A stretch of DNA of 64,000 bases from Alistipes sp. (GCA_022782405.1 JALFNK010000006.1:1-64000); one strand, 5' to 3'; positions 50,244-61,371 are shown, numbered from the stretch's first letter. Program-made: numbers and translations. Notes: generated by a model from the letters alone, not told the origin.

Positions 50244-50657
50244 TCAGCCCCGCAGGGGAGGAGCCCGGAAGCCCGGAGACGAGACTACGGGATCGGGGAC
50301 CGGAAGCACATGCCGTTCGACATATGCCTGTTTTCCGAAAAGAAGCGGAATCAGTGCGGCTCCGTCCGCAAAGAGGGCGGGCGGCAGATCGGTTACGGCA
50401 CATCGCAGGAACTTGCCGATGCCGTCGGACAAGGCAAGGTAAAGCTCGATCTCCGTAGAGTGGTGATCCGAGCAGCAGGGAGCCATCAGGCGGGGTTCAT
50501 GATTCCCCGAAGCGGCGCATCCATGGCGGGTGCAGAACAGTTCCGAATGGTCGTGCGACGAGAGGCATTCGCAGGAAAGCGATGCAACGGGAGCCCCGAC
50601 CGCCATCAGCAGATAGACGGCAAAAAGCAACAGGGCTATGGATCGACGGGTTTTCAT
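50244..50657 (-). CDS. Cys/His-rich secreted protein of metal cluster
   Basis: The 137-residue protein has a signal peptide (about 1-27). The mature N-terminal half is packed with potential metal ligands: SCECLSSHDH, FCTRHGC and APCCSDHHSTE. The C-terminal half is hydrophobic and Pro-rich. I do not recognise a named family. It has a promoter 11 nt upstream and is encoded beside a Fur-family regulator and metal receptor, so a periplasmic metal-binding role is plausible. Confidence 0.65.
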   Translation of the reverse strand: MKTRRSIALLLFAVYLLMAVGAPVASLSCECLSSHDHSELFCTRHGCAASGNHEPRLMAPCCSDHHSTEIELYLALSDGIGKFLRCAVTDLPPALFADGAALIPLLFGKQAYVERHVLPVPDPVVSSPGFRAPPLRG

Positions 50658-50668
50658 CGCAACAGGGG

Positions 50669-50676
50669 CAAATGTA
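50669..50676 (-). promoter_or_regulatory. -7 box TACATTTG
   Basis: Matches TAnnTTTG on the minus strand, with a TTG 20 nt upstream; drives the Cys/His-rich gene, divergent from recQ. Confidence 0.65.
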
Positions 50677-50706
50677 GGAATTTTTCCCCAAACACACAAT
50701 TTTTCC

Positions 50707-50714
50707 TACCTTTG
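50707..50714 (+). promoter_or_regulatory. -7 box TACCTTTG of recQ (leaderless)
   Basis: Perfect TAnnTTTG with only 4 nt (TATT) before the recQ ATG; transcription would start at the start codon. Confidence 0.65.
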
Positions 50715-50718
50715 TATT

Positions 50719-52710
50719 ATGGAACCGCGCGATGAGAGAATATACGAAGCGCTGCGCCGCTGGTGGGGGTTCACCTCCTTCCGGCCCGTGCAGGAGGAGA
50801 TCATACGCGCAGCGATGGCCCGGCGCGACACCCTCGCGCTGATGCCTACCGGAGGCGGCAAGTCGCTGACCTACCAGGTTCCCACGATGGCCCGCGAGGG
50901 GCTGTGCATCGTCATCACCCCGCTGATTGCCCTGATGAAGGATCAGGTGGACCGGCTCCGCGCCCGGGGCATTCCGGCCGTGTCGATCCACTCGGGGCTA
51001 TCGCCCCGGCAAATCGACATCGCGTTGGACAACTGCGTCTACGGCGACGTGAAGTTTCTCTACGTTGCACCCGAACGACTCGCCACGGAGGCCTTCCGGC
51101 TGCGGGTCGTGCGGATGAACGTCTCGCTGCTGGCCGTAGATGAGGCTCACTGCATCTCGCAATGGGGATACGACTTCCGACCCTCGTACCTGCGCATTGC
51201 CGAACTGCGCGAGCGTCTCCCGGGTGTACCCGTACTGGCACTCACGGCCTCGGCCACGGAACTCGTGGCAGAAGACATCATGCACCATCTGAAGTTTGCC
51301 GAGCCCCATATCCTGCGCAGCAGCTTCGCACGCCCCAATCTCTCGTACAGCGTACGCCGCACGGACGACAAGAACGGACAGCTGCTCCGCGTCGCACGCA
51401 ACGTTCCGGGATCAGGCATCGTCTACATGCGCACACGGGAAGGTACCGAACAGATCGCCGACCTGCTCCGGCAGGAAGGGATACCGGCCGCTGCCTACCA
51501 CGGCGGAATGGGATATGCCGAACGGTCGCTGCGCCAGGAGGAGTGGCTGCAGGGAAAGGTGCGCGTGATGGTGGCGACCAATGCTTTCGGCATGGGCATC
51601 GACAAGCCCGACGTACGCTTCGTGGTTCACTACGCGATGTGCGACTCGCTCGAAAGCTACTATCAGGAGGCCGGGCGTGCCGGACGCGACGGGAAACGCG
51701 CCTACGCCCTGTTGCTCGTCGCCGCTGACGACCGCGACCGCATCGTCCGACGCTTCGAGAAGGAGTTTCCGCCGCTCGAACAGGTCAAGGATATTTACGA
51801 TCGGGTCTGCTCCTACCTCAACATCGGCATCGGCGACGGCGGAGGAGCCTCGTTCCTGTTCAACATCCACGAATTCTGCGCCCGCGAACACCTCTACTCG
51901 GGCACTGTGGCCGGAGCCCTCAAGCTCCTCCAGCAAAACGGCTACCTCACGCTCACCGACGCCCAGGACAACCCCGCACGCATCCTCTTCTGCGTCAGCC
52001 GCGACGAATTGTACCGGCTCCGCGTCAAGCGCGACGACCTTGACCCGCTGATCCGCACGATCCTGCGTCTTTACAACGGGGTCTTCACCGAATTCCGGGC
52101 TATCGACGAAGGCGAGCTGGCCACCTGGAGCGGATATACGCCCGAACGGGTGCGCGAACTTCTGAAACTGCTCTGGCAGCTGCGCGTCATCCGCTACATC
52201 CCCTCGAACCGCTCCCCCATTCTCTTCATGAACGAGGAGCGGCTGCCCCGCAAGGACCTCTACATCGCCCCGGAAACCTATCTGCACCGGCAGCAGCTCA
52301 TGCGCGAGCGTTTTGACCACATGATCGCCTATGCCGTGAACGAGGAACGGTGCCGCAGCGAAGTGCTCGAATCCTACTTCGGATGTACGGAGACGACTCC
52401 GTGCGGTGTCTGCGACGTCTGTCTGGCCCGAAAACGGGCTGCACGAGCCGCAGCGCAGGACAGCGGAACTCCCGAAACGGTCGGGAAACAGAAACCGGAG
52501 ACCGGCGCAGACCCGCTCGAAACCCGGATCCTCGAACGGATCGGCGAAGGAGCCGCCGATCCGCGGGAGATCGCGGCAGCCCTGGCCTGTACACCCGAAC
52601 GATATGCCGAAGCGGTTCACCGGCTGCTCGATTCAGGAGCAGTGCGGACGACTCCCGAAGGCCGGCTCGAACGTCCGGGAACAGGCACCCCGGATGCGGA
52701 TGCAAAATAG
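50719..52710 (+). CDS. recQ: RecQ-family ATP-dependent DNA helicase
   Basis: The 663-residue superfamily 2 helicase has motif 0 FRPVQEEII, motif I LMPTGGGKSLTYQ, motif II DEAHCISQWGYDFRPSYLRI, motif V/VI ATNAFGMGIDKPD and QEAGRAGRDGK. The RQC-type zinc site appears near CRSEVLESYFGC and CGVCDVC (about 548-575). The C terminus lacks an obvious HRDC domain, common in short RecQ forms. The ATG at 50719 is chosen because it directly follows the -7 box; the longer frame would start upstream of transcription. Confidence 0.93.
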   Translation: MEPRDERIYEALRRWWGFTSFRPVQEEIIRAAMARRDTLALMPTGGGKSLTYQVPTMAREGLCIVITPLIALMKDQVDRLRARGIPAVSIHSGLSPRQIDIALDNCVYGDVKFLYVAPERLATEAFRLRVVRMNVSLLAVDEAHCISQWGYDFRPSYLRIAELRERLPGVPVLALTASATELVAEDIMHHLKFAEPHILRSSFARPNLSYSVRRTDDKNGQLLRVARNVPGSGIVYMRTREGTEQIADLLRQEGIPAAAYHGGMGYAERSLRQEEWLQGKVRVMVATNAFGMGIDKPDVRFVVHYAMCDSLESYYQEAGRAGRDGKRAYALLLVAADDRDRIVRRFEKEFPPLEQVKDIYDRVCSYLNIGIGDGGGASFLFNIHEFCAREHLYSGTVAGALKLLQQNGYLTLTDAQDNPARILFCVSRDELYRLRVKRDDLDPLIRTILRLYNGVFTEFRAIDEGELATWSGYTPERVRELLKLLWQLRVIRYIPSNRSPILFMNEERLPRKDLYIAPETYLHRQQLMRERFDHMIAYAVNEERCRSEVLESYFGCTETTPCGVCDVCLARKRAARAAAQDSGTPETVGKQKPETGADPLETRILERIGEGAADPREIAAALACTPERYAEAVHRLLDSGAVRTTPEGRLERPGTGTPDADAK

Positions 52711-52744
52711 GCTGTCGGGCTGCAGCAGATCGGAAAATTATTCC

Positions 52745-52752
52745 TAAATTTG
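52745..52752 (+). promoter_or_regulatory. -7 box TAAATTTG
   Basis: Matches TAnnTTTG, 16 nt before the exonuclease ATG. Confidence 0.6.
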
Positions 52753-52768
52753 CAGGAACATCCATCGA

Positions 52769-53377
52769 ATGACTACCGTAAACAACTTCATAGACAAGAT
52801 CAGCAACGAACAGACCGCGCTGCTTCCGGCCATCGAGTTCCGGGGCGAGATCCGCATCGTGGACCAGGAACGCGACATCGCCGCCGCGTGCAAACACCTC
52901 GCCGGAGAGACCCTGCTGGGATTCGACACCGAAACCCGGCCCTCGTTCCGGCAGGGCGTAACGTTCCGCGTATCGCTGCTGCAGCTCTCCACACGGGAGG
53001 TCTGCTACCTCTTCCGCCTCAACCGAATACCGCTCGACAAGGCGATCCTGAAGATTCTCGAGGACCGCAAGATCCTCAAAATCGGGGCCGACGTGGCCGG
53101 AGACCTGCGCTCATTGCGCCAGATCCGCCACTTCCGCGACGGCGGATTCGTCGATCTGCAGGCAATAGCCCCCGAATGGGGCATCGAGGAGAAGAGTCTC
53201 CGCAAACTCTCGGCCATCGTCCTCGGACAGCGAGTCTCGAAGGCGCAGCGGCTCAGCAACTGGGAGGCCGCAACCCTCACCGACAAACAGCAACTCTACG
53301 CAGCCACCGATGCCTGGGTCTGCACCCGCATCTACGACAGGCTGCTGCGCGTACCCAAAAAACCGATTCGCAAATGA
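52769..53377 (+). CDS. RNase D-like 3'-5' exonuclease (DEDD)
   Basis: The 202-residue single-domain DEDDy exonuclease has motif I GFDTETRPSF (Asp and Glu), motif II in ILKIGADVAGDLRSL and motif III LYAATDAWVCTRIYD. There is no HRDC domain. Its stop overlaps the ATG of the methyltransferase gene by 4 nt, suggesting a shared role in RNA processing. Confidence 0.9.
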   Translation: MTTVNNFIDKISNEQTALLPAIEFRGEIRIVDQERDIAAACKHLAGETLLGFDTETRPSFRQGVTFRVSLLQLSTREVCYLFRLNRIPLDKAILKILEDRKILKIGADVAGDLRSLRQIRHFRDGGFVDLQAIAPEWGIEEKSLRKLSAIVLGQRVSKAQRLSNWEAATLTDKQQLYAATDAWVCTRIYDRLLRVPKKPIRK

Positions 53378-54573
53378 CACCTCAAGTCTTTCTGCGCCGC
53401 GGCAAGGAGGAATCGCTCCTGCGCCGGCATCCGTGGATCTTCTCCGGAGCCATCGACTACATCAAGGCCGAGGAGGAGTCCGAAATCGCCGAAGGCGCCC
53501 TGGTCGAGGTCTACGACCATAAAGGAACATTCATCGCCCAGGGACACTACCAGATCGGCTCGATCGCCGTGCGGGTGCTCTCGTTCGAACGCGAGGAGAT
53601 CGACCAGGCGTGGTGGAACCGCCGCATCGCCGTGGCACATGACGTACGCCGCGTCCTCGGCCTGACGGAGAACCCCGCAACGACCTGCTACCGTCTCGTA
53701 CACGGCGAGGGAGACTCGCTCCCGGGCCTCGTGGTGGACATCTACGGCACGACGGCCGTCCTGCAATGCCACTCGGTGGGCATGTACCGCTCGCGGCAGA
53801 TGATCGCCGAGGCGATCCGCACAACGTACGCCGACCGCATCGAGGCCATCTACGACAAGTCGTCGCAGACACTCCCCTTCAAGGCCAATCTCGGCGCCGT
53901 GGACGGATACCTCTGGGGCGCCTCGGACCACACCTCGCAGGTGGTCTCCGAAAACGGCGAGAAGTTCTGGGTAAACTGGGAGCAGGGGCAGAAGACCGGC
54001 TTCTTCCTCGACCAGCGCGAAAACCGCGAGCTGGTCAAGCGCTACGCAAAGGGACGCACCGTACTCAACACCTTCTGCTACACGGGAGGCTTCTCGGTCT
54101 ACGCCCTCGCGGGAGGGGCCCGCGAGGTCTGCTCGGTGGACTCCTCGGAGCGCGCCGTAGAGCTGGCCACAGAGAACATGCGGCTGAACTTCGGCGAAGG
54201 GGCGCCCCACACGGAGGTGGCGGCCGACGCCGTGGAGTACCTGCGCGACATCGGCGACCGCTATGACCTGATCATCCTCGACCCGCCGGCCTTCGCCAAG
54301 CACCACAAGGTGCTCGGGAACGCCATGCAGGGATACAAGCGGCTCAATGCCCGTGCACTGTCGCAGATCCGCCCCGGAGGCATTCTCTTCACCTTCTCCT
54401 GTTCGCAGGCCGTATCGAAGGAGTTGTTCCGCACGACGGTCTTCTCGGCCGCAGCGATCGCCGGACGCAAGGTCCGCATCCTCCACCAGCTCACGCAGCC
54501 GGCCGACCACCCGATCAACATCTACCATCCCGAGGGAGAGTATCTCAAGGGACTGGTACTCTATGTCGAATAA
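53374..54573 (+). CDS. RlmI-like 23S rRNA (cytosine-C5) methyltransferase
   Basis: The 399-residue protein has an N-terminal PUA-like domain (about 1-75: FLRRGKEESLLRRHPWIFSGAI), a central domain and a Rossmann methyltransferase domain. Motif I is VLNTFCYTGGFSVYALAGGA, motif IV is LIILDPPAFAKHH, and TFSCSQAVS carries the C-terminal cysteine. RlmI methylates C1962 of 23S rRNA in E. coli; the exact target here is not shown. It is translationally coupled to the exonuclease gene. Confidence 0.92.
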   Translation: MTPQVFLRRGKEESLLRRHPWIFSGAIDYIKAEEESEIAEGALVEVYDHKGTFIAQGHYQIGSIAVRVLSFEREEIDQAWWNRRIAVAHDVRRVLGLTENPATTCYRLVHGEGDSLPGLVVDIYGTTAVLQCHSVGMYRSRQMIAEAIRTTYADRIEAIYDKSSQTLPFKANLGAVDGYLWGASDHTSQVVSENGEKFWVNWEQGQKTGFFLDQRENRELVKRYAKGRTVLNTFCYTGGFSVYALAGGAREVCSVDSSERAVELATENMRLNFGEGAPHTEVAADAVEYLRDIGDRYDLIILDPPAFAKHHKVLGNAMQGYKRLNARALSQIRPGGILFTFSCSQAVSKELFRTTVFSAAAIAGRKVRILHQLTQPADHPINIYHPEGEYLKGLVLYVE

Positions 54574-54591
54574 ACCAAACACCGCAAAACC

Positions 54592-55431
54592 ATGAAACGA
54601 CTGCTGACCACCCTGCTTCTGGCCGCGGCGGCCTGGACTGCCCCGGCGCAGGGACGCATCGAAACCTTCACGCTCCGCAGCGACATCCTCGGATGCGAGA
54701 AAAGCTGCTCGGTCTATCTGCCCGAGGGCTATGACGACACGACGGACGACTATCCCGTGCTGTACCTGCTGCACGGCGCCAGCGGATACCATGGCGACTG
54801 GGCCGAAAAGGGAAACATGGCCCGCATCACCGATGAGGCGATCGCCGCGGGCATGGCCCTGCCGATGGTCGTCGTGATGCCCGACGCCTCGGGAACAGGT
54901 CCCAACTATACGGGCGACCACATGGGCTATTTCAACGTCCCGGGCTGGGATTACGAACGCTTCTTCTTCGAGGAGTTCATGCCGGCCGTGGAGAAAAACT
55001 ACCGCATCCGCGGCGACAAACGCCACCGCGCCATCTCGGGGCTCTCGATGGGCGGCGGCGGTACAGCCGTATATGCCCTGCGCCATCCGGAACTCTTCTC
55101 GTCGGCCTGTCCGATGAGCGGACTGCTCGAATCGCACGGAGACCCCGACGAAAACGACTTCCGCCGCTCGGTGGCCGCCAACTCCCCCGTGGAGATGGTC
55201 CGCGACCTCACTCCGGAGCAGGCCGCCGCACAGCGCACCGTACGCTGGTGGGTCGATTGCGGAGACGACGACTTCCTGGTGATGGGCAACATCCGCTTTT
55301 TCGAAGCCATGCGCGAAAAAGGGATTCCCCTGCAGTACCGCATGCGCGACGGAGGCCACACCTGGCGCTACTGGCAGACGGTTCTCAACGACGTGCTCAC
55401 CTTCGTATCGATCGGATTCGCCGAAGAGTAA
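54592..55431 (+). CDS. Secreted alpha/beta-hydrolase esterase
   Basis: The 279-residue protein has a signal peptide (to about 20) and an esterase-D/Ces-like alpha/beta hydrolase fold. The LLHGASGYHGDW oxyanion loop, nucleophile elbow GLSMGGGG (Ser about 152), a WVDCGDDDF acid region and the catalytic His in GGHTWRYW complete the triad. Relatives act on acetylated sugars, feruloyl esters or tributyrin; the substrate is not predictable. It starts 18 nt after the rRNA methyltransferase gene. Confidence 0.88.
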   Translation: MKRLLTTLLLAAAAWTAPAQGRIETFTLRSDILGCEKSCSVYLPEGYDDTTDDYPVLYLLHGASGYHGDWAEKGNMARITDEAIAAGMALPMVVVMPDASGTGPNYTGDHMGYFNVPGWDYERFFFEEFMPAVEKNYRIRGDKRHRAISGLSMGGGGTAVYALRHPELFSSACPMSGLLESHGDPDENDFRRSVAANSPVEMVRDLTPEQAAAQRTVRWWVDCGDDDFLVMGNIRFFEAMREKGIPLQYRMRDGGHTWRYWQTVLNDVLTFVSIGFAEE

Positions 55432-55451
55432 CCGACAGCCTTCCTGCAACG

Positions 55452-55488
55452 AAAAGCGCCGCTCTCCCTCGTGAGAGCGGCGCTTTTT
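55452..55488. terminator. Bidirectional terminator
   Basis: A 14-bp stem AAAGCGCCGCTCTC/GAGAGCGGCGCTTT with a 6-nt loop between convergent genes, with A- and T-runs at each side. Confidence 0.9.
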
Positions 55489-55510
55489 CCATACCTTGCA
55501 GCCGAAGCAT

Positions 55511-57448
55511 TCAGCGCTTCTTCGGCGTATTGCCTTTCGCGCGCTGCATGGCCTCCTGCTGCCGCATGAGCTCCTCGTAGCGCTGCTGGAACTTCGACTT
55601 CTTGCCCTTCGACTTTCGGGCCGCATTGGCCTGCATGATCGCCTGGATCTTCGAATCGTCCACCATGCGGCGGATTACGAGCGTCTGACCGATCGTCAGC
55701 AGGTTCGAGAGCAGGTAGTAGTAGCAAAGACCGCTGGCGTAGCTGTTGAACCACAGCAGAAGCAGCACGGGCATCATGTAGACCATCATGAACTTCATGC
55801 CGGGAACCTGCTGCTGCGTCGAGGCAGTCTGCTGGTAGTTGTAATACGAGTAGAAGAACATCGAGGCCGCCATCAACAGGGCAAAGAGGCTGATGTGGTC
55901 CCCGTAGAAGGGAATCGAGAAGGGCAGGTTCAATACGCTGTCGTACGACGAGAGGTCATCGGCCCACAGGAACGATTGGTCGCGCAACTCGATCGAGGCA
56001 GGGAAGAAGCGGAAGACGGCAATCAGGATCGGCATCTGGATCAGCAACGGAATACATCCGCCCATGGGGTTGATGCCCGCCTTCTTGTAGAGCTCCATCG
56101 TGGCCTGCTGGCGCTTCATGGCATCCTCCTGCTTGGGGTACTTCTTGGCCAACTCATCGACCTGCGGCTTGATCAGACGCATCTTGGCCATCGAGACATA
56201 GCTCTTGTAGGTCATGGGCGAGATGATCAGGCGGATCAGCACCGCGAGGATCAGGATGACGATACCGAAGCTCGGGATGTAGTTCCGCAGGAAATCGAAG
56301 ACCGGAATGACAAACCAGCGGTTCACCCAGCCGAAGATACCCCAGCCCAGCGGGATCAGACGCTCCATGCGCAGGTCGTCTTCGGCAAGACTCACCTTCT
56401 TGAGAATCGAATATTTGTTCGGACCGAAATAGAAGGCGAAGTCATACCCCTGTGTCGCGGCGTCATAGGGAACGGTCATCCGGGCCGTGAAATCCTTGAC
56501 ATAGCCCGAGCCGGGCCGGGCCGTCGTGAAACCGAGGTCGGCATAGGAGATGTTGTGTTGCGGGGCAATGAAGACCGATGAGAAGAACTGCTGTTTGAAG
56601 GCCACCCAGTCGAGCGACGAGGTAATCTGCTTCGACTTCGACTCCTCGCTCATGCCCAGCTCCTCGATGGCACGCTCTCCGGGGAAGCGATAGGCCACCG
56701 TGGTATACATATTCTCGTTCTTGAAGCCCTTTTCGTTCTGGTAGGAGGTATTCGACCACTCGATGCCGATCTGTGTCTGGTTGGCCATTTCGCGGGCCAT
56801 GTTCACCAGACGGACGTCGAAATCCACGAGGTAGTCGCGCTCGGGAGCCGCCGTGTTGTGGATCGTATAGCGGTATTCGAGGCACGCATCCCCGGAAACG
56901 GGAAGCCGCATGACCACGATGCGGCTGCCATCGGCAGCGGTCTCGACGGGAGCCGCCTCGAAGACGTAGTCGAGCGTATTGACATCGACGTTGTTGAGCC
57001 CGTTTTTCACATAAAAGGTCATTCCGAAGCGGGCCGTAGCCGGGTCCATCATCTCGACAGGATGCTGCTCCTCGCCGCGGGGGGCATAGCGGTCGTACTC
57101 CTTGAGCGTTGCGCCGACGATCTGACCGCCGCGCGTCGAGAAACGGAGCGACAGCACGTCGTTCTCCACGGTAAACTCCTCGGCCGCAGCCTCCCGGGCT
57201 GCGACGAGTTCGGCACCCATTGCGGCGACTTGCTGCTCGCGGCGGGCTGCTACGGCAACCGAATCCGCCGGTGCGAATGCCACGGAATCGGGCTCGACAA
57301 CGGGCTGTGCTGCTGCCAGCGAATCCTGGTAGGCCTGCCAGGCGGCCATCTCCTGCTGGTATTTCTCCTGTTCCTTCGTATTGAGGTAGGCGAAGCCCAA
57401 AAAGAGCACGGCGACTACGACAATACCTATGATCGATTTTTTATCCAT
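55511..57448 (-). CDS. yidC: Membrane protein insertase YidC
   Basis: The 645-residue protein has an N-terminal membrane anchor (about 5-22), a large periplasmic beta domain (about 60-345) and the conserved YidC core of five helices (about 365-620). It contains IRLIISPMTYKSYVSMAKMRLIKPQ and GCIPLLIQMPILIAVFRFF, and a basic C-terminal tail (RKSKGKKSKF). YidC inserts and folds inner-membrane proteins with or without SecYEG. The gene is third in a DUF349-pyrG-yidC operon, 52 nt after pyrG, with no separate -7 box between them. Confidence 0.97.
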   Translation of the reverse strand: MDKKSIIGIVVVAVLFLGFAYLNTKEQEKYQQEMAAWQAYQDSLAAAQPVVEPDSVAFAPADSVAVAARREQQVAAMGAELVAAREAAAEEFTVENDVLSLRFSTRGGQIVGATLKEYDRYAPRGEEQHPVEMMDPATARFGMTFYVKNGLNNVDVNTLDYVFEAAPVETAADGSRIVVMRLPVSGDACLEYRYTIHNTAAPERDYLVDFDVRLVNMAREMANQTQIGIEWSNTSYQNEKGFKNENMYTTVAYRFPGERAIEELGMSEESKSKQITSSLDWVAFKQQFFSSVFIAPQHNISYADLGFTTARPGSGYVKDFTARMTVPYDAATQGYDFAFYFGPNKYSILKKVSLAEDDLRMERLIPLGWGIFGWVNRWFVIPVFDFLRNYIPSFGIVILILAVLIRLIISPMTYKSYVSMAKMRLIKPQVDELAKKYPKQEDAMKRQQATMELYKKAGINPMGGCIPLLIQMPILIAVFRFFPASIELRDQSFLWADDLSSYDSVLNLPFSIPFYGDHISLFALLMAASMFFYSYYNYQQTASTQQQVPGMKFMMVYMMPVLLLLWFNSYASGLCYYYLLSNLLTIGQTLVIRRMVDDSKIQAIMQANAARKSKGKKSKFQQRYEELMRQQEAMQRAKGNTPKKR

Positions 57449-57500
57449 CTATCTGTGTTTCGTCTCTTTTTTCTATCTGCTTTTTCTATCTGCAGGATGA

Positions 57501-59120
<1,620 letters not shown>

Positions 59121-59171
59121 TTGTTCTGTCTGTATATTGTTTCTGTTTCTGTGTCCTTCAAACCATGCGCA

Positions 59172-61313
59172 TCAGGCTTTCTCCTGATCCGGAGCCGGTT
59201 CCGACTCGTTCTGCTGACGGTCGATGAGCTTCACCTTTTCGATCGTTGCGGCCATCTCCTCGCGGGCCCGGTCGATCTTCGAACGGACCTCGGCCACGAG
59301 CGCTTCGGCATTCTTCGACCTGGCGAAGAAGCCGATATTGTTCTCCAGCAGGGCTATTTCCTGCTCAAGCTGACGGACCTTGTTGTAGAGCCGGTCGCGC
59401 TCCGTACGCAGACGCCGGTCGCCCGAAGCCTTGAGTGAGGAGACCTTCTCCCGGAAACGGTTCATCGAACGGTCGCGCTCCGAACCGCGCAGGGTCGCGA
59501 AGAGCGCATCGACGGCCTCCTTGTATCTTTTCTGGATCGATTCCTTCTGCTTGATGGGCACGAACCCTATTTCGCCCCAGCGGCGCTGGAAATCCTTGAT
59601 GACTTCGTAACCGCCCGCCCGTACGTCGGCCGCAGCCATCTCGTCAAGCAGGGCCAGCTTCCGCTGCAGATTTGCCTCATGCTCGGAGTCCACCCCGGCA
59701 AAATGGGCGCTCTTCCGCTCGAAGAAGCGGTCGCAGGCAGCGCGAAAACGCTTCCAAACCGCATCCGAATGGCGGCGCGACACGGCACCGATCTGCTTCC
59801 AGCGGGCCTGAAGCGCAATCAGCTCATCCGTAGCCTTCTTCCACTCCTCGCTGTTCGACAGCGATTCGGCGGCCTCGCACAGCTCGGTCTTGAGCTGCAG
59901 GTTGTGTTCCATCTCGGTCTTGACACCCGCATAGAACTGGCGTTTGGCCTCGAAGAAACGGTCGCAGGCGGCACGGAAGCGTTCATAGATGCGGTTGTTG
60001 TCCTTCTTGGGGGCGAACCCGATGGTCTTCCACGTCTTCTGGATCTCGAGCAGCTTCTCGCTCGCCCGGTTCCACTCCTTGCGCGTGGTGAACGGCTGCG
60101 CGGCCAACTCCTCGGTCGTCTCGCAAAGGCCCGTCTTGAGTTCCAGGTTGCGGACCTGTTCGGCCTTCAGCGCCTCGAAATACTCCTGGTGCTGCTTGTT
60201 GATCCGGCTCGAAGCCGCCTTGAAACGTTCCCAGAGCGGCTCCTTGTATTCATTGGCCACGGGACCCGTCTCGCGCCACTCGTCGTGGAGTTTCTGCAAC
60301 TTGTGGAACGCCTCCACCACCGAAGGCTCCAGCACCAGCGCCTCGGCCTGCTCGCAGAGCGCGACCTTCGCCTCGTAGTTCTTCTTCAGATCGAGGTCCC
60401 GGAGCTCCTTGTTGATCTTGATGAAATTATAAAAGTTCTCGACATGCAGGTTGTACGTCTCCCAAAGGTCCTTGACCTGCGCCTGGGGAACGGGGCCCGT
60501 CTCCTTCCAGCGCTGCTGCAACTCGCGGAACTTCGTGAAGGTATGGTTCAGCGTCTCGTCGGAATTGACCAGCTCCTTGAGCTCCTCGATAATCTCCAGT
60601 TTCGTGGCGAGGTTCTGCTCCTTCTCGGCCTCGAGTCCGGCGATGAACTCATCACGGCGGCGGCGGTACTCCTTGAAGAGCTCCTTGAGACGCACCTCGG
60701 CATCATCGACCGAAGGCGTGAAATCCTCCTCGGCACCACCCTCCTCGATGAAACGGCGGCGGGCGGCGTCCACCTCGGCACGGCGCAGCCGGTAAAAGGC
60801 GATCTTCAGCGCCTCGACATCGCGCCGCAGCGACTGGACGGGCTGCTCCTCGAGCATGCGGGCAAAGAGCGCGAGCAACTCCTCCTTGTTCTTGCCGGCG
60901 AACCTGTCCTCATCCGAAAGAGTTTCGGCGGCCCGGTGTTCGGCAGCCTCCTCCTCATCGGTGGCCTCTCCCAGTTCAAGGCCGGCGTTCTGCGCAGCCA
61001 ACGCGGCATCCTCCTCCGAGAAATCGACCTGCGCATCCACCGGAACCTCCTCCCCGGTATCGGAAAGGACCGGCTCGGCGACAGGCCGGATGCGGGCCCG
61101 GCGGGGACGGGCCGCAGCCGTCGTCTCAACGGCGGATGCAGGGATTTCCGCCCCGGCAGCAGCCGGAGCTGCGGTCTCGACGGACGTTTCCGCCTCGACG
61201 GACGACTCGGGAGCAGCGGCGCACTCGGGGGCCGCGGGAACGACTTGCACATCTTCAGCCACGGGGCTGACATGCTCTTCGGAAGCAGAGAGGTTCGGTT
61301 TTTCAGTAGCCAT
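59172..61313 (-). CDS. DUF349-repeat protein
   Basis: The 713-residue protein has a low-complexity, Ala/Glu/Pro-rich N terminus (about 1-125) followed by about seven DUF349 helical repeats of ~75 residues. The repeated signature is W..IG.V....-type, e.g. WKETGPVPQAQVKDLW, WRETGPVANEYKEPLW, WKTIGFAPKKDNNRIY and WKQIGAVSRRHSDAVW. A coiled coil forms the C terminus. DUF349 proteins are proposed to bind nucleic acid or RNA, without settled function. ATG at 61313 is used; an ATG at 61355, just 8 nt from a -7 box, would add 14 residues and cannot be excluded. Confidence 0.85.
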   Translation of the reverse strand: MATEKPNLSASEEHVSPVAEDVQVVPAAPECAAAPESSVEAETSVETAAPAAAGAEIPASAVETTAAARPRRARIRPVAEPVLSDTGEEVPVDAQVDFSEEDAALAAQNAGLELGEATDEEEAAEHRAAETLSDEDRFAGKNKEELLALFARMLEEQPVQSLRRDVEALKIAFYRLRRAEVDAARRRFIEEGGAEEDFTPSVDDAEVRLKELFKEYRRRRDEFIAGLEAEKEQNLATKLEIIEELKELVNSDETLNHTFTKFRELQQRWKETGPVPQAQVKDLWETYNLHVENFYNFIKINKELRDLDLKKNYEAKVALCEQAEALVLEPSVVEAFHKLQKLHDEWRETGPVANEYKEPLWERFKAASSRINKQHQEYFEALKAEQVRNLELKTGLCETTEELAAQPFTTRKEWNRASEKLLEIQKTWKTIGFAPKKDNNRIYERFRAACDRFFEAKRQFYAGVKTEMEHNLQLKTELCEAAESLSNSEEWKKATDELIALQARWKQIGAVSRRHSDAVWKRFRAACDRFFERKSAHFAGVDSEHEANLQRKLALLDEMAAADVRAGGYEVIKDFQRRWGEIGFVPIKQKESIQKRYKEAVDALFATLRGSERDRSMNRFREKVSSLKASGDRRLRTERDRLYNKVRQLEQEIALLENNIGFFARSKNAEALVAEVRSKIDRAREEMAATIEKVKLIDRQQNESEPAPDQEKA

Positions 61314-61363
61314 TTCAGTATGTAATTTCGGATCCGCCGCAAAGCGGAGGTACATAAATCTCG

Positions 61364-61371
61364 CAAATATA
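61364..61371 (-). promoter_or_regulatory. -7 box TATATTTG of DUF349-pyrG-yidC operon
   Basis: Perfect TAnnTTTG on the minus strand; an in-frame ATG lies 8 nt downstream (61355) and a second at 61313. Confidence 0.7.

Noticed and set aside
57449-57500. Repeated TTTTCTATCTGC units between pyrG and yidC as a mobile or regulatory repeat
   Set aside because: Only two short pyrimidine-rich copies are present and no -7 box was found; there is too little to support a functional claim.
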